Source: Anaerolineae bacterium (GTDB taxonomy: Bacteria > Chloroflexota > Anaerolineae > Promineifilales > Promineifilaceae). Taken from it: a stretch of 34,581 bases of DNA. A program made the translations under genes and the position numbers. This document shows positions 8,471 to 16,687 of this stretch, one piece after another. The notes beneath the pieces were generated by a model, which searched no databases, was not told the origin of the DNA, and saw only the letters and a list, made by a program, of their open reading frames with translations. The stretch lies in assembly GCA_028277515.1 (NCBI GenBank), contig JANQGC010000242.1, forward strand, positions 1 through 34,581. The letters are read 5' to 3'. Position 1 is the first letter of the stretch. Every line of letters begins with the position of its first letter.

Positions 8471-9574
8471 ATGAAGACAGAAGAATTTAATTACCAATTG
8501 CCTGAGGAATTGATTGCCCAACACCCTCTACAACAACGTGATGCATCACGGCTGCTTGTTTTACATCGCGATACAGGCTCAATTGAACACCGCAGCTTTA
8601 CCGATCTCAGCCACTATTTACAAAGAGGGGATATTTTGGTGGCTAACAACAGCCGTGTTTTTCCGGCGCGGTTGTTCGGCCAAAAAGAAACTGGCGGACA
8701 GATACAACTGCTTCTGTTAGAGCGCCTGGAAGGAGGACGCTGGAAAGCATTGGTTGGGGGCAAGCGGCTCATTGCTGGCACAAAAATCATCCTGCAAACC
8801 GCGCATGGTTCGCTCTCAGACTCCACGGTCACCATCACGGCCGTTTTGGATGGTCCCCTGCGCGAGATCCAGTTTGATAATATGTCCGAATCAGCTCTGG
8901 ATGATTTAGGCCATACCCCGCTGCCACCCTATATCAAGGAGCCCTTGCAAGATAGTGAACGTTATCAAACGGTATACTCCCAACCGGTTGGCTCGGCAGC
9001 GGCGCCAACAGCAGGTTTGCACTTTACCGCTGACCTGCTCTTTGAACTGCGGGAACAAGGTGTGATTTTTGAAACCTGCACGCTCCATGTGGGTCTGGAT
9101 ACCTTCAAACCTGTCTCCGAGGAGGAAGTTTGGGAGCACCAGATCCACAGTGAATGGGCACAGTTGAAACCTGAGGTGGCTAAACGGATCAACGAGGCTA
9201 AACTGGCAGGAGGGAAATTATTGGCGGTGGGCACAACGGCCGTGCGCACGCTGGAAACGGGGGCGTTGCGCTCGGCAGGCATCACCGGAAGTTTGCAAAC
9301 CATTAGCCAGAGTGATGCTGCAGGAGAAACAAGCCATATTTGTCCCTGGAAGCCGGTGTCCGCCTTTGAAGGAGCGACCGATCTCTTTATCACACCGGGT
9401 TACCGGTTCCGAGCGGTTGATGCTCTGTTAACAAACTTTCATTTACCCAAATCGAGCTTGATCATGCTAGTTTCTGCTTTTGCGGGCAGGGAACAAATCC
9501 TGGAGGCGTATGAAACGGCCGTGCGCATGAACTACCGCTTTTACTCTTTCGGCGATGCCATGTTGATTTTATAA
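8471..9574 (+). CDS. queA: S-adenosylmethionine:tRNA ribosyltransferase-isomerase (queuosine pathway)
   Basis: Transfers and rearranges the ribose of SAM onto preQ1 in tRNA, giving epoxyqueuosine. The N-terminus FNYQLPEELIAQHPLQQRDASRLLV, the segment LVANNSRVFPARLFG, the conserved AAPTAGLHFT, and LHVGLDTFKPV followed by the C-terminal LLTNFHLPKSSLIMLVSAFAGRE are all diagnostic. 367 residues includes a short insert (about residue 285) but is within range. The ATG at 8471 has no strong ribosome site; the leader holds the palindrome described separately. Confidence 0.97.
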   Translation: MKTEEFNYQLPEELIAQHPLQQRDASRLLVLHRDTGSIEHRSFTDLSHYLQRGDILVANNSRVFPARLFGQKETGGQIQLLLLERLEGGRWKALVGGKRLIAGTKIILQTAHGSLSDSTVTITAVLDGPLREIQFDNMSESALDDLGHTPLPPYIKEPLQDSERYQTVYSQPVGSAAAPTAGLHFTADLLFELREQGVIFETCTLHVGLDTFKPVSEEEVWEHQIHSEWAQLKPEVAKRINEAKLAGGKLLAVGTTAVRTLETGALRSAGITGSLQTISQSDAAGETSHICPWKPVSAFEGATDLFITPGYRFRAVDALLTNFHLPKSSLIMLVSAFAGREQILEAYETAVRMNYRFYSFGDAMLIL

Positions 9575-9686
9575 ACGGTCCGATGAGATTGACTCTAACA
9601 ATCTCTTACAAAAATATTAACCATTCGCCTTCCAGCACCGCATTCTTGTATAGTCATAATGACTAATCAACTAAAAGGGATGATAA

Positions 9687-10421
9687 ATGCTGCCGATCAA
9701 CCAGGGTGCAACTCTCAATACAGACGTACTGGTGGTGGATGATGAAGCCTCCGTTGTCGAAGTGGTTTCCTTATATTTGAAAAGGGATGGATTTCAAGTG
9801 CGGACGGCGCAAGACGGCCGGGAGGCACTACGTGCCATTCAAGCCAGGTTGCCTGATCTTGTCGTCCTTGATGTTATGCTCCCCGAACTTGACGGATTGG
9901 AAATTATGCGTCGCTTGCGGTCTGATCCATCATCGGATGTGCCCGTCATTTTACTCACAGCGCGTAGCCAGGAAGTCGACCGTATCTATGGATTGGAACT
10001 TGGGGCTGATGATTATGTGACCAAGCCTTTTTCCCCAGCGGAATTGGTTTCCCGTGTGAAAGCGGTGCTCCGGCGCGCCCAACGTTCCGCCCAAGGAGAG
10101 CCAACAGAAAAACCTATTGATTATGGCGACCTGAAAATTGACCCACAGACGCGAATTGTTGTCGTTCGTGGAAAAGAAGTGAGCCTGACCGCGACCGAGT
10201 TCGATCTCCTGTGGTTTTTGGCCAGCCGCCCCCGCCATGTCTTTAACAGAGACCGTCTGCTGGAAGATGTTTGGGGCTATGCGGAGTATCTCGATCCCGG
10301 AACCGTGACCGTGCATATGCGCCGGCTACGCGAGAAATTAGAATTGAATCCCAGCGAGCCGGCCTGGTTGATCACGGTTTGGGGAGTTGGTTATAAATTT
10401 GAACCGCCGCGCAATGGATAA
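9687..10421 (+). CDS. OmpR/PhoB-family response regulator
   Basis: A two-domain transcription regulator. The receiver has the acidic pair D18-D19 (VLVVDDEAS), the phospho-acceptor D62 (VVLDVMLPELDG), T91 and K113 (DDYVTKPFSP). A winged-helix DNA-binding domain follows from about residue 150, with LTATEFDLLWFLASRP and the recognition helix region DPGTVTVHMRRLREKLE. It ends with TVWGVGYKF, the typical wing. A ribosome site AAAGGGA lies about 6 bases before the ATG. The kinase gene follows after 39 bases, so this is a complete two-component pair. The signal and target genes are unknown. Confidence 0.95.
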   Translation: MLPINQGATLNTDVLVVDDEASVVEVVSLYLKRDGFQVRTAQDGREALRAIQARLPDLVVLDVMLPELDGLEIMRRLRSDPSSDVPVILLTARSQEVDRIYGLELGADDYVTKPFSPAELVSRVKAVLRRAQRSAQGEPTEKPIDYGDLKIDPQTRIVVVRGKEVSLTATEFDLLWFLASRPRHVFNRDRLLEDVWGYAEYLDPGTVTVHMRRLREKLELNPSEPAWLITVWGVGYKFEPPRNG

Positions 10422-10460
10422 CAAAATCACCGATCAGGATTCGCCCTGCTTGATTGAGAG

Positions 10461-11738
10461 ATGAGTACAAATCATATGGAATTAAATCCGACCATACAAT
10501 CAGATAGATCGCCCTGGTACCGGCGCGCCCCGTGGCTAATCCTGGTTACCGGTTTTGCCCTGGCTTTAGTGGTGGCGGCTTTGTTGTTCATGTTCTTGAT
10601 GCAGCCCCCATTAGCGGAAATGCGGGCTTTAATATCTACATTGATGGTCACTTCCTTGCTCTCCCTCGGTTTAGGTTACATTTTGTATAAACGCGGTTGG
10701 GCGCGATCGGTTTCCTTGCTGCGAACCTTGAGTGTCACCTATTTTTGGGCAGCGATGCTCACATTGTTTAATGTCGGCATCTTGCAGCAGCAGATGTTTG
10801 TCAGCCGGCATGATTTAATTTTAAGCGGCGTTTTGTTATTGTTCGCCGTTATCATTGCTACCGCTTTTGGCATATTTGTGGCGGCCAGTGTCACCGATGA
10901 TCTGCGTCAGATTTCCAACTCGGCACAACGATTAGCCGAGGGCGATTTGGAAACACGTGTTTCGGTCAGGGGGCGGGATGAGGTAGCCCATGTAGGGGAA
11001 GCCTTTAATGAAATGGCCGGCCAGTTGCAGCAGGTTCAAAGGCAGCGGGAAGAAGTGGACCGCCTGCGGCGTGATTTAATCGCCTGGGCCTCTCACGATT
11101 TGCGTACACCATTGACCAGCATTCGTGTTCGGGCAGAGGCGTTAAATGATGGTGTCGTCGAAGGAGGAGAGGCGCGCCGGCGCTATTATGGGGATATTCT
11201 TTCAAATGTTATGGCTTTGAACCATCTCATTGATGATTTACTGGAATTAGCCCAGCTTGATTCAGGTAGTTTGCAGTTAAATATGTCGTTAATATCTTTA
11301 CGCGATTTACTATCCGACTCGCAGGATCGCTTTAAGTTGTTAGCCGAAAACCGGCAAATTACCATGCGTACAAATTTTGACAAAGATGTGGACCCGGTGC
11401 GACTGAATGCCACTAAGATCGGCCGTGTGATTGACAATTTACTCAGCAACGCATTGCGCCATACACCTGAACGTGGCCAAATTCTGACAAGAGTCTATCG
11501 GGGTGAAAGCGGCGTACATGTCATCGTTGAGGATACAGGACCAGGTTTTGATGCAGAGGATATACCTCGCTTGTTTGAACAATTTTATCGCGGTGAACAG
11601 GCGCGAAGCCGGGCTACCGGTGGGGCTGGTTTAGGTTTGGCGATTGCCAAGGGCATCATAGAAGCACATGGCGGACGAATTTGGGCGGAAAATAAGCCCG
11701 ATGGTGGCGCGCGCATTGGTTTTGTGATTCCCGGATAA
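10461..11738 (+). CDS. Membrane sensor histidine kinase (HAMP, HisKA, HATPase)
   Basis: The partner kinase of the upstream regulator. Four hydrophobic segments (roughly 24-47, 57-77, 86-108, 117-143) leave almost no extracellular loop, so it may sense membrane state or an intramembrane signal (inference). A HAMP linker spans about 143-195. The H-box ASHDLRTPLTSIR carries H212. The N-box is DNLLSNALRHTP (N330), G1 is EDTGPGFD (357-364), and G2 is GGAGLGLAIAKGIIEAHGG (387-405). No separate input domain such as PAS is present. The ATG at 10461 has a weak GAGAG site; an in-frame ATG five codons later is also possible. Confidence 0.94.
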   Translation: MSTNHMELNPTIQSDRSPWYRRAPWLILVTGFALALVVAALLFMFLMQPPLAEMRALISTLMVTSLLSLGLGYILYKRGWARSVSLLRTLSVTYFWAAMLTLFNVGILQQQMFVSRHDLILSGVLLLFAVIIATAFGIFVAASVTDDLRQISNSAQRLAEGDLETRVSVRGRDEVAHVGEAFNEMAGQLQQVQRQREEVDRLRRDLIAWASHDLRTPLTSIRVRAEALNDGVVEGGEARRRYYGDILSNVMALNHLIDDLLELAQLDSGSLQLNMSLISLRDLLSDSQDRFKLLAENRQITMRTNFDKDVDPVRLNATKIGRVIDNLLSNALRHTPERGQILTRVYRGESGVHVIVEDTGPGFDAEDIPRLFEQFYRGEQARSRATGGAGLGLAIAKGIIEAHGGRIWAENKPDGGARIGFVIPG

Positions 11739-11790
11739 AATAGCTCATGTGTAACGCCTGTTACGTCCAATCATTGCTGGTTGTGCTACC

Positions 11791-12054
11791 ATGCGACTCA
11801 TGGTCAAATTGCAAGTATATGTTAATGAAGAATGTTGGAGTTGCCATGAGTCGCGCAAGATTGTCGCCGAAATCGCGCCACAGTTTCCGGATGTGAAGAT
11901 TGAACTGTTGGATTTGAACGCAGAGGAGCACCCGGATTTTGTATTCGCGGTGCCCACCTATGTGCTAAACGGCCGCATCATTTCTTTGGGCAATCCATAC
12001 CGGGAGGATCTCAGACGCCGGCTCCGGGCCTCAATAAGCAATGATGGCATGTAA
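11791..12054 (+). CDS. Small thioredoxin/glutaredoxin-fold protein with CxxC
   Basis: An 87-residue protein that looks like a minimal thioredoxin fold: a first strand (KLQVYV), then the redox motif CWSC (about residues 15-18) at the start of a helix, then PDVKIELLDLN, and FAVPTYVLNGRIISLGNP with the cis-proline expected opposite the active site. It is probably a thiol oxidoreductase or a methanogen-type mini-glutaredoxin homolog; its partner is unknown. A second ATG three codons in is an alternative start. It lies between the kinase and the Crp-type regulator on the same strand, spaced by 52 and 57 bases. Confidence 0.75.
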   Translation: MRLMVKLQVYVNEECWSCHESRKIVAEIAPQFPDVKIELLDLNAEEHPDFVFAVPTYVLNGRIISLGNPYREDLRRRLRASISNDGM

Positions 12055-12111
12055 GATCTGTTGCGCTTGTGCCGTCTATCATTTCAGAAGCCTAAGCGGA
12101 GCGAGTCTTTA

Positions 12112-12783
12112 ATGCAAACACAGAAACTACAATATCTATCCAGCATCCAGGTTTTTCGCGATCTTAATCCCGATGAATTGGCCGAAATGGATCGCCAGAT
12201 CACCATGTCAACTTGCCAGCCGGGCAAGATTTTTTACATGCCTGAGGACAGCGGAGAAGTTCTCTTTTTGCTCAAAAAGGGGCAGGTTCAGGTTTATAGA
12301 TTGGCGCCAAATGGGAAGAAATTAGTGGTGGCAACATTGGGGCCGGGTGCTATTTTCGGGGAAATGTCGCTGGTTGGCCAGGGGATGCACAATACGTTTG
12401 CAGAAGCAGTGGATGAGTGTTTGCTCTGTGTCATGAGCCGCGCTGACGTGGAGCGTTTGATGCGTGAAAAGCCGGACGTCGCCTTCCGTTTCTTTGAGGT
12501 GATGGGCGATCGTGTCTCTGAGTTGGAGGCGCGTCTTGAGAATATCGCCTTCAAAAGTATCCCCTCCCGTCTGGCCGATTTGCTGCTTCGTCTGGCCAAT
12601 GAGAATAGCCAAAGAGAGATAAAGGGGTATACCCATCAAGATTTTAGTGAAATGTTGGGCACCTACCGTGAGACGATTACCCAAACACTCAACGATTTTA
12701 AAGCGGATGGTTTGATCGATATCGGCCGTAAACGAATTTTTTTACTCGATCTGCCAGGATTGAAACAATTGGCCGAATCTTAA
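12112..12783 (+). CDS. Crp/Fnr-family transcriptional regulator
   Basis: The cyclic-nucleotide-binding-type jelly roll covers about residues 10-125, with ILFLLKKGQVQVYR-like strands and LGPGAIFGEMSLVGQGMHNTFAEA as the phosphate-binding-cassette region. The R of the canonical cAMP-binding RxS is absent (MHNT), so the effector is probably not cAMP. The C-terminal winged HTH has GYTHQDFSEMLGTYRETITQ followed by LNDFKADGLIDIGRKRIFLLD. No Fe-S cysteine cluster is evident at the N-terminus. The ATG at 12112 is preferred over an upstream TTG since it gives a normal family start and has GGAG about 10 bases before it. Confidence 0.92.
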   Translation: MQTQKLQYLSSIQVFRDLNPDELAEMDRQITMSTCQPGKIFYMPEDSGEVLFLLKKGQVQVYRLAPNGKKLVVATLGPGAIFGEMSLVGQGMHNTFAEAVDECLLCVMSRADVERLMREKPDVAFRFFEVMGDRVSELEARLENIAFKSIPSRLADLLLRLANENSQREIKGYTHQDFSEMLGTYRETITQTLNDFKADGLIDIGRKRIFLLDLPGLKQLAES

Positions 12784-12788
12784 CAGGT

Positions 12789-13340
12789 TTACATTTCTTC
12801 CTGGAAAGTTAGCTTTTGATCCTTGCGTGCTGAGCGGACTGCCTGCCTTAGAATCTCAAAAACAGATTGGGGATCTTTAATATTTCTGAGCACAAACGAG
12901 GGTGTTCGTGGATCGTGACTGCGCACGAAGATGTCTCCCAGGTTAAACAGTCGCTCACTAAATGATTGCTTATAATCCAAATCCTGAATTCGGATCAATT
13001 CAATATTGTGGTGCGTTCGTCCAAATAAACCATCCGCAATATGGATGCGCTGATCGCTGATCTTGTAGTATTGGGAGATAGATAGAAAAGGTCGCCCTTC
13101 CCATAATATTTTTTCTGCTGCGGAATCAGGATCGCTTTGCAAATCTTTGTTCTCGCCTTCATTGGCATTGGACCATGATTCACCTAACTGCTCATCCATC
13201 TCCAGCATGGCCTCAGAGGTCAAAATGTCGACTAAAATTTCCAGGTCTTCTCTTTTTATAGAACTCAGATCAATGTCACTTTGAGCGATAGATTGCCAGA
13301 TACGGGCCTTTAATCGTGCCTGCGCTTCTCGAGGTAGCAT
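12789..13340 (-). CDS. Bacterial PH-domain protein
   Basis: 183 residues in two parts. The N-terminal 80 residues are predicted helical and acidic (LPREAQARLKARIWQ, then DLEILVDILTSEAML). The C-terminal part is a bacterial pleckstrin-homology domain: ILWEGRPFLSISQYYKISDQ, HHNIELIRIQDLDYKQ, and a final FEILRQAVRSARK helix. Such domains make protein or lipid contacts; a role in stress response or signalling is inference only. The start is the ATG at 13340, which has AGGTGA about 5 bases upstream; a longer open frame reaches 13472 but lacks support. It is convergent with the Crp gene, 5 bases apart. Confidence 0.72.
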   Translation of the reverse strand: MLPREAQARLKARIWQSIAQSDIDLSSIKREDLEILVDILTSEAMLEMDEQLGESWSNANEGENKDLQSDPDSAAEKILWEGRPFLSISQYYKISDQRIHIADGLFGRTHHNIELIRIQDLDYKQSFSERLFNLGDIFVRSHDPRTPSFVLRNIKDPQSVFEILRQAVRSARKDQKLTFQEEM

Positions 13341-13496
13341 TATGTCACCTGCCTTTTGATAATAATTTCTTGTGCGCCTATATTTTGTTAATATTGATTT
13401 TGTAACATTGAGTGTTAGTTTGTCAAATGATTGGCCCATCGTTACAATTGCACATTGCTCTGGCGATGGCAATATTTGGATTTAGGATCTGTTAGA

Positions 13497-13790
13497 ATGC
13501 CAACCTATCAATACAAATGTAAAGCATGCAATCACGAATTTGAGGTCCGGCAGCGCATGTCCGACAAACCGCTAACGGAATGTCCGGTATGCGGCGGTGA
13601 AGTGCGGCGTGTTGTCGGTTCTGTGGGGATTGTTTTTAAAGGCAGTGGTTTTTACGTGACAGATAATCGCAATTCCAATGGAAAAGGGCGCGTTAAAACT
13701 ACGGAGAAGTCTTCAGAACCTTCTGATAAAAAGTCTTCTGAAAAGTCTAAAGATAGTGATAAACCGGCAAAAAGTGATAAGAAGGATTAA
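13497..13790 (+). CDS. FmdB/CxxC_CxxC_SSSS-type zinc-ribbon protein
   Basis: A 97-residue regulatory-type zinc ribbon. MPTYQYKCKACNHEFEVRQ is the family N-terminus, and the four ligands are C8-C11 and C31-C34 (ECPVCGG). The middle VGIVFKGSGFYVTD is the conserved FmdB tail. The last 35 residues are a low-complexity Lys/Ser/Asp tail. The true start is the ATG at 13497; the longer upstream frame covers the divergent promoter region. Function in this family is not established. Confidence 0.92.
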   Translation: MPTYQYKCKACNHEFEVRQRMSDKPLTECPVCGGEVRRVVGSVGIVFKGSGFYVTDNRNSNGKGRVKTTEKSSEPSDKKSSEKSKDSDKPAKSDKKD

Positions 13791-13791
13791 C

Positions 13792-14094
13792 TTAGATCTG
13801 GAAACCTCTCGTCGCTGAAATAACTTTTAAGTCAAAATCAACCACATAATTCTGTAGTTTATCAATCAGCATCATCCATTCTTCGCTTTTAAGAATGGAT
13901 TTCATGTTATCTAGCGATTTTGTTGTTCCTTCCGCTAGTTTCTGTTCGGTGTCACCGTACGCTGTATACCAGACCAGAATATCCTCAATTCCCATCTTAT
14001 TGAGTGCGGGAATGAATTCATGAACTAAGAATTCGAAGTATTCGGATTCCTTTTCCGGCAGAATGTCCCAACGCATGAGTAGTTTGGTGGGCAT
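13792..14094 (-). CDS. Conserved-looking hypothetical protein, probable dimeric alpha-beta barrel
   Basis: I do not recognise this 100-residue protein. It begins PTKLLMRWDILPEKESEYFEF and includes FIPALNKMGIEDILVWYTAYG, an order of strand, helix, strand that fits a small ferredoxin-like/dimeric alpha-beta barrel fold (inference). A GGG ribosome site lies about 6 bases before the ATG. The MBL-fold gene ends 8 bases upstream on the same strand, so the two form an operon. It is convergent with the zinc-ribbon gene, one base apart. Confidence 0.6.
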   Translation of the reverse strand: MPTKLLMRWDILPEKESEYFEFLVHEFIPALNKMGIEDILVWYTAYGDTEQKLAEGTTKSLDNMKSILKSEEWMMLIDKLQNYVVDFDLKVISATRGFQI

Positions 14095-14102
14095 AGTTTT
14101 CC

Positions 14103-14732
14103 CTAAATTTTTGGATTCAAGATGACAGTTTCTGTTTCTTCAGGCAGCTTGCTGGATGTCACTTTCAGGCTTGATTCCTGTTTTACGTCGGTGACTCCCA
14201 TTTCTTTGAGGAAGCGATCGACGCCATCTAACTGAATTTTAAGTCCTGGTTGATCGTAATGCATAGGAATGACGATGTTCGGTTCTAACATGGAGACCAA
14301 TTCCGCTGCCTGGGCAGCGTTTAAGCTGGACCCGTCCCCCACAGGGACGAGCAGAACATTAACCTGCTCCAGGGCTTCAATTTGCTTTTGTGTGGGTACT
14401 TGCTGCATATCACCTAAATGGGCGACGGTTAATCCGTTATAATCAAGCACATAAAGGACGTTACGCGAGCCTTTATCATTATCAAAGGTGGCGATGCCGA
14501 TAATGAATACGCCGCCGATTTCATATTCACCGGGTCCGTCTATGACATGCTTCCTGCTGCTCACGGCCGATAAATGGCTGTGGCCGGACGCTGCATGGCT
14601 TACGGTTACAACATCTGCCTTTAGCTTTAATTCCGGCAGCCCGGTGGAGCGGCTATACGGGTCGGTGACAATGGTTGCATGCTTGCGCTCCATGATGCGG
14701 AAGCAGCTTAAACCGTACCAGGTTATTTCCAT
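14103..14732 (-). CDS. MBL-fold protein with an altered metal motif
   Basis: A short (209-residue) metallo-beta-lactamase-fold protein of the L-ascorbate-6-P lactonase/YtkL-like group: EITWYGLSCFRIMER, TDPYS, DGPGEYEIGGVFI, VAHLGDMQQ and IPMHYDQPGL are all recognisable. In the place of the usual HxHxDH metal motif it has H46-A-A-S-G-H51, so the second His is Ala and the Asp is Gly. It may bind a single metal or none. GGGAG lies about 7 bases before the ATG. It is the first gene of a two-gene minus-strand operon with the 100-residue hypothetical. Confidence 0.8.
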   Translation of the reverse strand: MEITWYGLSCFRIMERKHATIVTDPYSRSTGLPELKLKADVVTVSHAASGHSHLSAVSSRKHVIDGPGEYEIGGVFIIGIATFDNDKGSRNVLYVLDYNGLTVAHLGDMQQVPTQKQIEALEQVNVLLVPVGDGSSLNAAQAAELVSMLEPNIVIPMHYDQPGLKIQLDGVDRFLKEMGVTDVKQESSLKVTSSKLPEETETVILNPKI

Positions 14733-14784
14733 ACGTTATCTCCCATAAAGGTGCAATTATACCTGATAATTGGATAATTAAAAT

Positions 14785-15534
14785 ATGCGCTTACGTCGCT
14801 TAGAACTGAATGGCGGCCTTGTAAAAGGAGGTCCGCCCTGGCATTTTAGCTTACCGGACGGTGTTGATAGCTATACCGACGCTCAAATTGACGACTATGG
14901 CTTGACGGAGAACGGCCGTCGCTCTTATCCCTGGCGTCCGGGAACCCTGCTGCGTTTGAGAGCGCGTTTTTCCCATCCCATTTCAGAATTAAAGGGAACG
15001 GCCGGTTTTGGTTTTTGGAACGCCCCATTTGGCGATCCAACCGTTCGTTGGCCTGCTTTACCGCAGGCGGCATGGTTCTTTTTCGCTTCTGAGCCGGGGA
15101 ATCTGCCGCTGCCCGAAAGGGGTCCTGGACGTGGCTGGTTCGCCGCAACGATAGATGCTTCTCGTTTAAAGGCGCTGGCCTGGATTCCGGCCGCACCCGT
15201 TGTTTTATTACTTCATCAATTCGCGTTCTTTCGAGACAGCCTGTGGCCACGAATCCGATCCGGCCTGGGTATTAGTTACCAATCGATCCGAATCCCGATT
15301 GAGCAGTGGCATGATTATGAGTTGGCCTGGCAAACTGACGGCGCGCTTTTTTCTGTTGATGGCCAGACCATCTTGAAGACCCCTTGCAGTCCAAGAGGTC
15401 CCCTGGGTTTTGTTTGTTGGATCGACAATCAATATCTGCTAGTTACGATTCGAGGACGTGTGCGTTGGGGAACGATAACCATTCAGGAGCGGCAGTTCAT
15501 GGAAGTTGAGCGGTTAAACATTTCCAGGCTCTGA
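14785..15534 (+). CDS. Hypothetical protein with a concanavalin A-like (glucanase/lectin) fold
   Basis: 249 residues of mostly beta-strand character with many Trp, Gly and Pro. The part from about residue 170 has WHDYELAWQTDGALFSVDGQ, PRGPLGFVCWIDNQYLLV and RGRVRWGTI, the pattern of a ConA-like/GH16-type sandwich, but no catalytic ExDxE pair is visible, so a binding role is likelier than hydrolysis. No signal peptide is seen. There is no ribosome site, and a GATAAT at 14773-14778 would put the transcript start at the ATG, so a leaderless mRNA is possible. It is divergent from the MBL gene. Confidence 0.55.
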   Translation: MRLRRLELNGGLVKGGPPWHFSLPDGVDSYTDAQIDDYGLTENGRRSYPWRPGTLLRLRARFSHPISELKGTAGFGFWNAPFGDPTVRWPALPQAAWFFFASEPGNLPLPERGPGRGWFAATIDASRLKALAWIPAAPVVLLLHQFAFFRDSLWPRIRSGLGISYQSIRIPIEQWHDYELAWQTDGALFSVDGQTILKTPCSPRGPLGFVCWIDNQYLLVTIRGRVRWGTITIQERQFMEVERLNISRL

Positions 15535-15543
15535 TCCATCCTG

Positions 15544-16578
15544 TCAATCACCCGTCCGTGGTGCTCCCTCAAACAAGCGGTCGGCAATGGAACCGAGGGT
15601 CCTGAATAAGAATGTACCATCGTCGCGGAAGAAAGCGGCCGCTAAGGGAACCAACACGACATAGAAAGGCCAAACGAATCGGCCGCTGAGGGCGGCCGAA
15701 GTGATGCTGTACAAATTCAGGGCGATGCCCGCTACAGTCAGCGCAAGCAGCCATGCTTTCATCTCAAATGACCAGCTTGCGACGACTTCTCTTGCGGGAA
15801 CGGTTTGCCTGCGGTAAGCCAATAGGAGCAGGACCAGGGGAGGCAGCAGCGTGAGCAAAAAGGTCGTCCAGGCGACAGGTCGTGATATGGTGAAGGTAAA
15901 CTGGCGCCAGGAAGGACTCCAGAAAAAACTGGGCAGGTCTGAGAAAAAAAGACGCACACCTAAAACAACAAGGATTGGCGGAATAAAGGTTAATAATAGT
16001 TGTGGTTGGCCTTTAAGGTCGGGTTTATGCTGGTAGCCAAGCAGAACATACACGAAAACAGCCACAAACAAGGCCAACAGGGCTTCACGGGCCAACACGC
16101 CGATTGTCAAGGCTATCATGAAGGGAAGGATACGCTTGATCAGAAACAGGTAGGCCGCCAGAACAAAAAAGAAAAATCCCGCCGCGTCGGTCATCACCCC
16201 GGAAGCGTAGTTAACCGTGGGAAAGGCCACGATGAGCAGCAGCAGGCCAAAGTTTATTTGAGGTTGGTTGTTTAACAGCTCCCGGAGGTAGAAATAAAAG
16301 ATAACAAAAGCCCCGGCGGTAAATAATGTATTGAGCGCGGCGATGTTTATGTCCAGGGTATCATCAGGACCAAGAGAGGCTAGAAAAGGGACAAGCACTC
16401 GATAGGTAAAGGGTGTGCGCAGCTCCTCTTTGGCAAAATCGCCAGCAAAATAAGCGGCTAATTCTACATAATGGGTAGAATCAGGGGCAACGGTGTGATT
16501 GAAACGAGGAATCGCCAATAAGATGGTCAATCCGATGATGGCGAGAAATACTCTTTTTTGATTGCGCTTCCGGACCAT
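15544..16578 (-). CDS. Polytopic membrane protein, GT-C glycosyltransferase-like
   Basis: 344 residues with around nine hydrophobic segments, a short cytoplasmic N-terminus, and a first periplasmic-type loop with acidic residues (VAPDSTHYVELAAYFAG) followed by RTPFTYRVLVPFLASLG. A first-loop Asp followed by a 'R-x-P-x-x-Y-R' type motif is a feature of GT-C-fold lipid-sugar-dependent transferases and their relatives, which supports a role in adding sugars on the outer face of the membrane (inference; identity to a named family not established). AAAGG lies just before the ATG. It is convergent with the ConA-like gene and divergent from the methyltransferase. Confidence 0.55.
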   Translation of the reverse strand: MVRKRNQKRVFLAIIGLTILLAIPRFNHTVAPDSTHYVELAAYFAGDFAKEELRTPFTYRVLVPFLASLGPDDTLDINIAALNTLFTAGAFVIFYFYLRELLNNQPQINFGLLLLIVAFPTVNYASGVMTDAAGFFFFVLAAYLFLIKRILPFMIALTIGVLAREALLALFVAVFVYVLLGYQHKPDLKGQPQLLLTFIPPILVVLGVRLFFSDLPSFFWSPSWRQFTFTISRPVAWTTFLLTLLPPLVLLLLAYRRQTVPAREVVASWSFEMKAWLLALTVAGIALNLYSITSAALSGRFVWPFYVVLVPLAAAFFRDDGTFLFRTLGSIADRLFEGAPRTGD

Positions 16579-16687
16579 ACCTTTGCTCTCAATGGATTAG
16601 CGAACCCCATCATTTTAGGAAGGATGGCCCAGGTGGACAATGAATAAGCGAATATTGGTTATCTGCTTATTATGATAAAATCTGGCA

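Noticed and set aside
14488..14748. Plus-strand open frame opposite the MBL gene
   Set aside because: Shadow frame of a gene with clear motifs; no ribosome site.
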